From NCBI GenBank assembly GCA_022579005.1, contig MU401468.1:150925-214924 (forward strand): a stretch of 64,000 nucleotides of DNA, in the 5' to 3' direction. The notes under the pieces are model-generated. The model was given only the letters and a program-made list of their open reading frames with translations, was not told the DNA's origin and did not search any database. A program made the position numbers and the translations under genes. Below are positions 11,301 to 22,007 of the stretch, piece after piece. Each line of letters opens with the position of its first letter. Position 1 is the first letter of the stretch. The DNA comes from Poronia punctata. Taxonomy: Eukaryota > Ascomycota > Sordariomycetes > Xylariales > Xylariaceae.

Positions 11301-14300
11301 CCGGGTCCTCAGAGTGTACTCGGGAGCCGAAGACTTGAAACCAATGCAATAGAACGGCAGGTCGTCGATTTTGCTCTTGGCATCGTCCTTTTCGTTCTTC
11401 TCGTAGTCTCCATTAAATTGCGAGGTTTCATCGGCCAGGATCTTGGTGTCTTTAACGAAGCAGTCCCATTCGTGGGGATGCAACTGTTTCAGGTATTCCA
11501 ACATGGTAACACGCGAGTAAGGTTCATCTTCACGGATAATCTCTCTGAGCGAGAGTAGAATCTTCTCGCCGTAGTGAGGAATCAGGACACAAAAGGTAGG
11601 CATGTTGTCGACCGGCAAAGGCTCCGGGATCGGCGTAGAGAGAGACTGCGCAAAGAACGAGAGGCGACGTTCGGCTTCAGAATGGGTTGGGAAGAACTCC
11701 GTTTTGAACGAGTGATCCTCCTGCGAGACGAAGAACGTAGGCGCTCGGAGCGTGCGTTTGCCCTCCTGTTCAGACGGAACCTGGTGATACAAAAGCTTCT
11801 GCACATGGTCAATTGCCAGCAAGTGCTCGCGATACATGGAGATGACAATGGCATTCCATATTTGCGAGATAAGAACCTTTGGCTTGTACTTGATCTCCAT
11901 GTCCGTCGTCGCAAGGATCTTCGAGTAGATACGCTTGGGAAGTCGGGAGAAAATGTTTCGCCACGGGGTCCAAATGGAGGAACCAAGATAGAAGGACCTT
12001 GCTATGGAGAACACCGTGTTGATCAAGACATACCACAGATACGTGTCCAGGAAGAAGAAAAACAGGTCGGCCACAATCATGAGGATGATGAGCACAGTAG
12101 GTTGATGCTTGCAGAGGATGTCCCCGATGTTCTGGTCACCCAAGCAACTTTCCACATTCAACAGCCAGGCGTAACGGAGAGCGTCTCGGAACGAGAGCGT
12201 CAGATACTTGTAAGACTCGCCAAACTTGGCACCAAAGACAGCGACCCATAAGAAATACGAAAGTGCGCGGTCATTGCCCTTGAGGTGAGGCCAACTTGCA
12301 GTGAAGGTTTGGCTGGCAACATAGCGGCGGGAATTCTTGGTCAAGTAGCTGCCAAACAGCGCTCCAAGCGGCATAATGGAAAAGAAGACGTAGGTTATAA
12401 CTGCAATGATGAACTGGACAATGGCGATGGGCTTGCCGGCAGGCGACGTTTGCGCCCCCTTGACACCAAAGATGTAAACGCTGGGACCGACGTTCAAGGC
12501 GAAGACCACTAGGAGAAACAGGAGACGTTTGGTGAGATGCTGTGCTCCGGCCCAACGCCTAGGAACGTATGCCCACTCGGCGCAGGTCGCGACGATCTGA
12601 ATCAAGGTGGCGATACCACCACCAATGGCGACAATGGAAAACTGTGCCGCCGCTGACGGCTGCTGATTCACCTGTTGCTCGTACGAGTCGCCTACCAAGA
12701 GGGTCGGGGCGTTGTAGGCCGTGTAGAACCAGAAGATGGTCAGATGGATAACCCAGATACGGTTGAAGTTAACAACCAGGTGGAACCAAGACCGAGTCTC
12801 CTTGTACGTCTTGAAAAAGCACTTCTTCCAGTTCACATCCTTCAGTTTCAAATATCTCTCCTGCGGTGGCACATCAATCAGTTTGCTCTTGTCTTCCAGC
12901 ACGATGCGCTCGATGCCCTCGGGATACCAGAACAGCTGATTGCAGTCGTCATAACCAATGATCTGATGGTGGTCGCGCTCCCGTCGGACATAGACTCCAT
13001 TAGAGATCTCGTATCCTTGGTCTCGGCAATACTGATATAGGGGAGTGATAACGTTGTTCAGGAACGTTCCTTCCTCGACTGGTTCTACCATGTTCTGGCA
13101 TGCGGGCGAGTTCAGATAGTCGTCGGCGCACTTGAAAATGAAGCACAGACATTCAGGCATGAAGCGAACCTGATTCGCCTCTCCCCAGCACATCAGGTAA
13201 AGAGCAATCTGGCGCACACGGTCATGTTGCGACATGCGGTTCATCCGCGTCTTCCAGCGGTACTCGGCAGCCTCGAGACTGTCGTCACCCTCTAGATCCT
13301 CAAGAACTTGCTCCTCGCTCTGGTCGCCCTTCTTGCCCTTCTTCGCCTTCTTCTTGAACTTCCGTCCTTTCTTGCCGCCCATATTGGCGAACCCAACAGC
13401 ATCGTCCAGATCGAGATGTGCGGCAAAGTACCACTTGCGATAATTGGCATTTTCACCCCCAACATAGTCGGCGTGGAGCGACAGAAGGGCCTGGTTTGGT
13501 GTCATGCGCGACGCGCGGGAGTCGAGCAATGTCATGAGATGGTCATACATATTGCGCATGCTGTCCCGTTGGAAGCCAAACTTGGCAGATAGGTCAAGAA
13601 AAATGTCCTCAACCTCTTCTTTAGACAATGGGATTTGAGCATCTGACGTCCAAGCAGGGTAAGGCTCTCGAGAACGGTGGTCGTTGGGGATGGCACCACC
13701 ATAATCCATGCCGTAGTTAGGAGTAGATGCTCCCGAAGATCGGTTTCCGCCGTAAGAGACTTGTGATGAAGGTGGGCGGTAACCTCGGCCTTGGCCCTCA
13801 TTGTAGCTGTTGTAACGCTCATCACCACGACCATAATAATCCATATCCGCAGCGCGAGCCATGTCGGATCTCATGGTAAAATCACTAAAGGTTTCGGATT
13901 CCTCTTCCGAATCGCCGCGACGACGAGGCTGGCCGTTTTGGCCATATTGATCGTAGTACCCATTTCCATCGTCGTAGTAGTCGTTTTGATACCGGTCCTG
14001 GCCATTGCTATCATAGTATCCGCCGTCTTGCTGATACGGATTGTTGGCATCTGCGTTGTAATAGCCGCTATTCATTTGTTAGTCACGGAATAGGATCTAT
14101 GTCAATAGCGGCATAGCTTACGACTCGTCATAGTAACCATCATTGTGCTGAGCATGCGCATCATGCTGCTGAGCATGCGCATCATGCTGGTCATAGTACT
14201 GTCCATTGTTGTGTTCGTCTTGATAGTAAGAGTCGGTGTTCTGACCGTAGCCGTCGTGGTAGTCATGTTGACCACCACCACCACCATTGCCGCCACCTGC

Positions 14301-14315
14301 TGGATAGCCCGACAT
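8376..14315 (-). CDS. FKS1: 1,3-beta-glucan synthase catalytic subunit (GT48)
   Basis: Makes the beta-1,3-glucan of the cell wall from UDP-glucose as an integral plasma-membrane enzyme activated by Rho1; it is the echinocandin target. Three exons: 14315-14122, 14067-8801 (exon ends at 8800), 8733-8376, about 1,939 residues, normal for the family. The start [15 protein letters not shown] and Tyr/Asp/Gln-rich N-terminus match fungal FKS1; exon 1 has a tandem QHDAHAQ repeat. The 54-nt intron 1 (14068-14121) joins DES to [13 protein letters not shown]. The 66-nt intron 2 (8734-8799) has no stop and keeps frame, so it hides in the open frame; removing it gives [14 protein letters not shown], the family consensus. 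A cytosolic GT48 domain with [15 protein letters not shown] sequence (here [11 protein letters not shown]) lies between two membrane-helix clusters. Hot-spot 1 reads YLTLSFRDA and hot-spot 2 DWMWRCVI, both divergent from yeast. No lesion was seen. Confidence 0.97.
12180..12206 (-). other. FKS1: FKS1 echinocandin hot-spot 1, variant YLTLSFRDA
   Basis: Codons at 12206-12180 read Y-L-T-L-S-F-R-D-A. The yeast reference is F-L-V-L-S-L-R-D-P (residues 639-647), so the first position is Tyr instead of Phe and the ninth is Ala instead of Pro. Both substitutions are known from intrinsically echinocandin-resistant Fusarium species. Resistance here is inference. Confidence 0.85.
14068..14121 (-). other. 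FKS1: FKS1 intron 1
   Basis: GTAAGC donor, GAATAG acceptor and a GACTAAC-type branch point; 54 nt, joining the N-terminal exon to the main exon in phase 2. Confidence 0.85.
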
Positions 14316-17300
14316 TTTGGTGGCTGGCGAGCTTATCGGCGGAAATTAATTATTCTGACACTGTGCTATTAGCTTTTGTTGAGTTCTCCATTACTTGGAC
14401 TTATCGTAAATACCAACCTGACTCATCGACAAGGCAACACGGGCCAAAATAGTATTGGATTAATAATTAAGATGTTGATACGAGTGCGGTTTATTTGGTC
14501 GGATAGGACAAGAGTTAGGCCGGTTCGAAGCGAGTCGAAGTACTTTTACCAGACGGATCTGGTAAAGCCGAGGGAGAATTGACGGGCTGCAGGTGTCCGG
14601 GTTGAGCCGCCTCGAACAATCTGATGCAGTGTCAGTCTACCAAGATGCCAGTTAGCAAGGTGTGCATGACGAAATCTCCAGAAAGTTGCGGAAAAGTAAC
14701 TGTCTTGCTGTCTTTTAGGTCCAACTTTGTGTTCTTGCTTTGGCAATACAGGCTCTACCTCTGACGCTGAGGGGTCGCGACACGTTCTCATATGCTTTTG
14801 ACAGGCGCGGAAGGTATGTGTGTTGTAAATGCAAAGTGTGGTTGGTAAGCTAAAATGCTTAAACAAAGATGCCCTTACCTCTTTTGAATCGCTTCTTTGA
14901 TTATTCCCTTGATCACCCGAGTCCTTCAACTACCGAATGACACAGCGTGGTCTCGAATGAGACTGCTTCTTCTTGGCTTGGTTTCCCCCTTGATTTAAAC
15001 GATCGGTTCGGTTGTCCTTCGTGGTTGGTCTTTCACGCGCTGGGCAGTTGCTCTCAAAAAGTGCAACTCTCAATATCGAGTGAGGGCCCCAAAGAAGAAA
15101 AACAACCTGAATAACGATTGCGATTAACGAATGAATAGGACACAGTCCATATGTATCCTTGTGTCTACCGGTCGCGTCCTCCCTTTCAGTTCTGAATAGT
15201 CAAGAACAGGTGGGAAGGGGTGAGGAGTGAGTAGGAAGAGTGGGAGAAAAGTCGAAACAGACGAAAAGCAAGTGTGAATCGGTTTCCACCCTTTCCAGTA
15301 CAGTAGATCGAGAGTCGGGAAGAGGGAAGGGGCTCCATATTGAAAGGGGAAAGGGGAAGGTCCACTTTAATCCTTGAACCTGTACAGAAGTACAAAGTAC
15401 ATGGGTACAAGTGAATAAGATTGCGGAATTAAGCTACAGTGGATTATCCCCTACAATACACAGGTACCATAAGAGCCGGATAACAAATGCAAACACAATA
15501 GGTACAGTCCTACCCATATCAATCCTTGCATGTACTTTACATTAAGATACCTACCTTTCGCTTAGATATCTGCTTGCATGGGTGCCTTAGAAAACTGTAC
15601 TATATTACCAACCAAAGCCCAAGAATGGCTGTAGCGGTTACAGTGCATACGCTGTCAACAACCTGAGATGGTATCTACGGACGGTGCCTACCTACATGTA
15701 CTTAACTCGGAGAGTACCTAGCATAAAAGTAGGCATATGGTAATGAGTGTTAATTGTAAGGAAAGGACATATTCAGTTAAATACAGTTAGTCATAGAACC
15801 CAAATAATACTTTGTCAACTTGTATTCCAGTGGCAAAGCGAGGGGTTGTGGCTGTGTCTGTTGTCGTGTTTGAGCCTGTATCCACTTGCCTGTCAGATAC
15901 CTACAAGCCGACGACAATATGGTACCTCGCGGGCTCCTCATCAAACGCAATAGGTGCATGCCTTGTATATTTAAGAATTGTCACTTTTACATGTGAATAA
16001 CCAAAATGGTTAAGAAAACACGCCGGTTTGGCGTCTTGCGTGTGGTACTTACTACCCTTTGCCTGCTTCATCTCTCATCTCAAAACAAGATGCTCACGTG
16101 ATATCGAGAGCCTGAACACCTCATGTAATCCAGAAGAGGTAGGGGACAGGTTATCTACAGGTATACGTGTATTTACATGTAGGTAATAATTGTAGAGGAA
16201 GTTTGTGTAGGTGGTCCAGGCAAGCCGTCACCGCAGCATTACACGTATTTGGGAAGAAAAACACCTCGCCCACACACAACTACCTAACCTAGCGATCTTA
16301 GTACTGCTGGAAGTATGCATATTAGAGCAACTGGTAGTAAAGGCTTGTGTTGAATAATAGATGTAGGTAGGTAGTACCTATGTGCGTGTAGTGTCTATCC
16401 TCTAGCCACGCCCGCCACGGGCCAAGAAGAACCAGGACTGTTACAAGTACTCGTAGGTTTCTACACAGATAATACATGGTATGTGCTTTTTCGCCTTCCT
16501 AATCATGTGCCAGTGGTTGGCCAACCTCTCCCTATGTACTCGTAGATGTTAGGTATTAGTAGCCCTACCTATTTGTAGACTTACTCGTAGGTACTTTACC
16601 GACTTTTACCACTCAATTGCCAGTGGTTTAGCTTCCGAAGCCGTTAGTAAGGAACAAATTTAGCAAAGTTTCCGATCTCTTCCAAGTTGCTGGACGATCG
16701 CCAGCACTTTAGGACGTACTCCTGTGTTGCACATGTCATCGGCTTTATATTGACATCTTCAACCACAATATCTAACTGCATAATCTTATTATTAGAAGCA
16801 TATTGATTACCACTTTGCCATGATACGCGTACTATATCTGTGGAGGTCTGAGGTGGCGTGAACAGGTAAACTCTACAATCGATTCGACTGGTTGAAATGC
16901 TCCGATTGTCCGTATGTTATTTTACCAGTTCCGAACTCCATGAAGGAATGCCATGTTGATGCTGCACTCGCGGAACAGGCGGGAAACACGCAGGCTGGGG
17001 AACATTTATTTCTCCCGTCATCCACCTGGCCGCCCGCCCGATAGTTTAAAGTGGCATGCAGGCAGACCTCTTAGCGAACCAGGAACCTGGACCACGAATT
17101 GACAAAGTGCAATGTGGAGTCTATCCTGTCAACTTTGGCCTACACAGACAAAAGAAATTGTGGCAGGTGCGAGTGGCGAGCATGAAGATGATGGTGTGCA
17201 CTGGCACCCTCTCTACATTACCTCTCTGGTAAGAATAAACCTATCAACCCAAGATAATTACAAGGAGGGGGATCTGAATAGATCATCTCCTGTCCACGTC

Positions 17301-20300
17301 ACACTATCGTGCCAAGATAGCGCCGAGTTCCAATGAACGACGACCAACAAATTTTGGGGCCCGACTGCGATGGTGAGGTACATAAGGTACTTGAAGAAAT
17401 AAGGTACCGCATTCAAATAGGCGGTAGATACCTCTCCCTCCAAGTCCCAGGCGGACTCCTGGGTAGAAACGTCCGGCCTCACGCCCCAGTCATATGCAGG
17501 TACGGGTGATTTTTTAGTGGACAACGTTTACTGGGAAAGCCTAGCACGGGCCCGTGCCATGGTTGATCCCCTGCTCAAGTGGCTGGAAACCCACACGATG
17601 ACGGTATTGACTTTGCATTATGCATAACACTTCATCATTTCTCAACCCATTTAAGGATATTTGCCGCCGAGGCTGAAGAATTCTAAACCGGTTTCACCCC
17701 AGCTTCTCGATGTATACGACATGGACTACGTGTAGAGGACCATCATCTACCTATTATAGCCTTGCATAAGGATCTTTATCTTGATTTAAGGGGCGAAATC
17801 GAGGTTGTCAGGGCAGAGTTCGTCCATCAAAAGGGTGTGGTGTGTGCTTCCGACTCATCTTCTATCTTCTAGAACAATGCCAAGAAATATTTTTTTCCTC
17901 CCAGAAGCCGGATCATTGCTGATATTTCTAGGGATTATTAGGAGATACTAGACTAACCTAGCAGACTAATAGAAACGTGTATTTAGACATGCGCATTTAC
18001 ACAGTAATGAGGTAGCGCACAGTTTTGGTGGGACTGGGAGCCACTACGGTTCCTGTTCGAGTCAAGATTGGCACGATTACGGACACTTTTCCTTGCAAAG
18101 TCTGAAAGCCTAGAACCGGGGGGGCCGGGGCAGCGATCGGAAATCTGACAGTACCTGGGTTTACAAACGGTAGAGAGCCCAAGACTACACGTACGAGTAC
18201 ACACTCGTATCTATGGGTCCGCCAAGTAACGAGTGAAAGAGTACCTACTGCGGGTGAAGTGAAGTGTCAGCTTCAGATTGTACGTGTACGTGTAAGTTTG
18301 ACCCCAACGCTTTTTCGCAAATTTCTACGAGAGGACGCGTCTATGAACCTAGCGTGTCTAGGTAGACTAATAGTAGTGTTGAATCCCAACCGATGCGGCC
18401 ACTAGGAGCCCTTCAAACACACTAGTAAAGCTTTTTCACCATCCAGCAAAATAGACGTTGAAGATTATCGGTGGTGAAACCGGCGAGTAAGTTGGAACCG
18501 AAGAGCCATGATAACCCACATCATGCCGGCCACCTCTCGATTACATCCGTCGTTCGGCATCTCAGTCTTAAGTGCCATCTAGGTATCTGCTTTATACGGC
18601 TGTCCAGCCGACATACGATAACCGCAATGGTGTTGTGCGGGCTTATTTGTTACGTCGCTGTCGGTATAGTGCAGAAGAGGGTTGGGAGGCTCTACTGGGT
18701 TTTTGAGACAAGAACAGATACGTCTCGTCACTGGGCTGTAAAACTGTTTGACGCGCTTCACCAGGTCAGGGCCAACCCAACAATGCTTCAACCCCAGGCT
18801 TCTAATGACCAGATCCTTCCGGGCGAAATCCACACTGATGGTTCAGATACAGCAGTTGGTGCTGCTCATCATGTGCCATTATCTTTGACCACGTCAGTGC
18901 ACACCCCCTTGACAGACAGACGATATCTGACTCGAGGTGTAGCCCTCGAACTCGGAATGGCTTTGGCGTCGGTGGGTGCAATCTTCTGCTGGCAAAGATA
19001 ACATTGCAGGTAGGATAACCAGATGAATAAGAGCGTCGCTCTGCTATTTCTACGAGAGCCGTACTGTTGCACCACACTCCGACCAATGTCAAGCTCGCCG
19101 CTACACCTTTATCATATCTACGACAACCCGGTCAGCCAAAGCTTCCGTCACGTACAGAGAGCAACGATATCTCGTGCCCGGAGGTCCGCGACCGGGAACA
19201 CAGCATCAGCTCGACGCCGATCTAGAAACCGGCTGCGATAGCCCTGTCGTACATGAGATTTGCCGCATATGGCTTGCTTAAAACTTAAGGCATGACATTG
19301 CAACTTTCGAAGCGGGCGTTAAGGCTCGACAGGAGGACACGCCTTGTCGCGCATCATGCCACCAGAGGCCTAGGTGGTCGGTACCCACGTTCCCACTTGG
19401 TGGCGCCCGTATTGTCTATCGGGCTGCGACTGCGATTACGAGATGATATTTCGATTGGCTTGCGATAACATCCGACGTCTTGAACAACCCATAATAACGG
19501 GCTGGTCGGCACCTAGGATCGTATTCATATATATGCCCTTACACGACGTTCAGATGAAAGATCTGCGGTCGTGCCGCATGAAGGTATGTGTGTTGAATAT
19601 GACATCCCAAGCGCCTCAGTTGGTAGGGCATCGACCAAGCATTTGATAGTTATGGTTCTTCGATTTATGGATTCACTTTACCTACTCGTAGACTACATGC
19701 ACCGTTATCGTTATACATATACATATCCATATCCTCACCATCCTGCTGTGCCGCATTGGCTTACCCTATCGAACTCTGCATACTGGTCAAGGAGATATAT
19801 ATCCCCTCCAAACCCGCCAGTATGACAAAAATGGGAGCTCATTTCTCAAGTCCCATCATTCACAGGCCACGCCGTCCCATCCTTCGGTTTACATATGGTA
19901 TTTCAACGATAAGGTATACACGTATACTAATATCTACTCGTATACCATCCGATCTTGCCTATATAAACAGGTTTTACGAGTACTAGCCGGATCCTTTTTC
20001 TTGGTCACCCATACCCGGTCTCTCCATTGCAGTTGCTGCTCATAATAATCAGTTTGATCGACTTTCCCGGGTGCTGACCCAAGATAGCCATTCTGGTGGT
20101 GGGGTGGCGGGCGTTTTGGGACGTTCCGAAGAGTGGCTGTGTTACGGCACGCTCCGGGGGACCACTCACAACAGGGAATCTAAATTCGTATCCCTATTCC
20201 TTCTGCGTCTAGACCACGCGGGTTTACCCACACCAACCAAATCCAACCAGCGTTTACAAAATAGGTTTTGTCAGATTGATTGGAAGCCAAAGGGCTTTTG

Positions 20301-22007
20301 CAATAAAGTTACCTTGTATGTATACTCGCAGTACAATAGGCCTGAAGTTACGGGACAATGTCGGTTTGGTACTGGATACCTACTAATTGTCACCACCAAA
20401 CAGCACCGCCTTATCCATTTCGCCTGGGTACAGTATATTCAGCACGGAGGGCTACAGTACAACTGTCAGCGAACAACCTTCCTCTTTGCACTCCTTGTCC
20501 AAATATCCGAAACATCCGGCCGCATCCGATACCTATTTGTGGCGTTTTTTACGAGTACAAAAGCTTGCATCTTGACTTGGGTATTCATTCATTAATTGAT
20601 CCCGTATCAGACCCCTATGATGAGATTGGAACTGATGAGCAGCAATGCCTATCTGATACGATGTTGTTGATGCATCCAATTATTCATGAGTTACTGACAT
20701 GTAGGTAGCCTATGTGTTGATTAAAAGTACGTCAGGTAGGAGCGGTGGGTGGACATAAATCTAAGGACAGTGCGCGCCCGGAATACATACTCGTACATTG
20801 ACTGTACATTACATGTCGGATGAAAACGCCATGTTGCCCCTGTGAGATTGACATTGAATCAATGAAATTCAGAGTTGTACAACCCCTATTCGTAAGACAG
20901 GGATCCAGCCATCTAGACTACCTAGTTTAGGTTAGACTACAAATTCTATTTTCCTCGGTAGAGAAAGGTCAAACCAAACACCTACGAGTACACACACCTA
21001 AGAATCTTTTCATTTTGCATAATTACTTGTCATTCGTACTACCCAGGTAAAATTGCCATATGATGCTTTTCGCGGTTGGGTTTGCAAGTTCTCCGGGAAA
21101 AGGGAATAAGAAAAAATAATTGTGTGTGATCTGACACGAAGGGTTGCGAGTCGCAACGTGTTGCATGCATGCAATGCGGCGCGAGTCGCGATTGCATGAT
21201 CCTTTTTTTCCCCGGTTACTTTCACCCAAAGTACAACGTGGTAAGACGACGTATTTTCTAGATAGAAACTGGAATCATCCTTTCAAAATAGTATTCAAAT
21301 TTCTTCATACGAGTATATCCGTATAGCTTCTCAAGGTTTGCGCAAGGAATTGTGAATTTAGAGCTGATATCCATGTTTATTGACCTGCCGACGTGTAGGT
21401 ACTTACTTGTACACGTCTTTTCGACTAATGCTGTGCCCTTCAGGTAATGTACCATGACAGACCTGGATGTATGGCGCTTACTTGCAGCACGATTGGTCAG
21501 ATACCTAACATTACGTTACAGGTACCCTAGGTCCATGCCCATAGGGCAGTAGAGCCTGAAACCACAGGGGCTCAGCACCTAAACCGGCAACTAGAGCTGT
21601 GGCAGCTGGCATCTAGTGACAGGTTTGCGTCAGCATTTGTTCGTTGCCAGGCAACCGAATCTTGATAGAAAGTAGGTAAACACACGAGAGTGAGGGTTGG
21701 AACATGACCATTCTCCAACCAAACCACACACATTCCTATTTTGACTTTCCTCGCTTGTCAATTAACATTAACACCCCAACCTATAACTGGTACTCTGCTA
21801 TTGCTAAATCACATACTACATACCTACTACCTATTGACTTAGCACAAGTCTTCAACCTGGCTGCTAGGTAGCTAGCATTATCCTCCCCGTACCTACATAC
21901 AACTGAAACAACCGAGGAGTTGTTTCTCTCAAGCTGCCTGGCTTGGTACTTCCATTACCCAACATCGATAAAGATATCTACCTGCCTATATCGAACCGTT
22001 TGGTAAA
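14316..22007. other. Long gene-poor region between divergent FKS1 and GCNA-like genes
   Basis: 7.7 kb that must hold both promoters. No protein family was recognised in its open frames; the longest are 176 codons at 18471-19001 (+) and 174 codons at 20071-20595 (+), both with mixed composition and no motif. It has many TAGGTAGG/CCTACCTA-like and TACTCGTA/TACGAGTA repeats, GTACGTGTAC steps near 18280, and a cluster of palindromes at 21144-21190. No tRNA or rRNA was seen. A fast-evolving intron-rich or non-coding RNA gene cannot be excluded by eye. Confidence 0.55.
21144..21190. repeat. Cluster of three palindromes
   Basis: Within 47 bp there are TTGCGA-G-TCGCAA (21144-21156), TTGCATGCATGCAA (21161-21174) and CGCGA-G-TCGCG (21180-21190). 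The first and third share the core GCGAGTCGC. They lie about 820 bp upstream of the GCNA-like start codon and could be protein-binding sites; function is not known. Confidence 0.7.

Noticed and set aside
18471..19001. 176-codon open frame as a gene
   Set aside because: No motif, no coding-like composition and no splice context; left as part of the gene-poor region.
19599..19670. tRNA-like box (CTCAGTTGGTAGGGC)
   Set aside because: It resembles an A box, but no matching B box, anticodon stem or acceptor stem follows.
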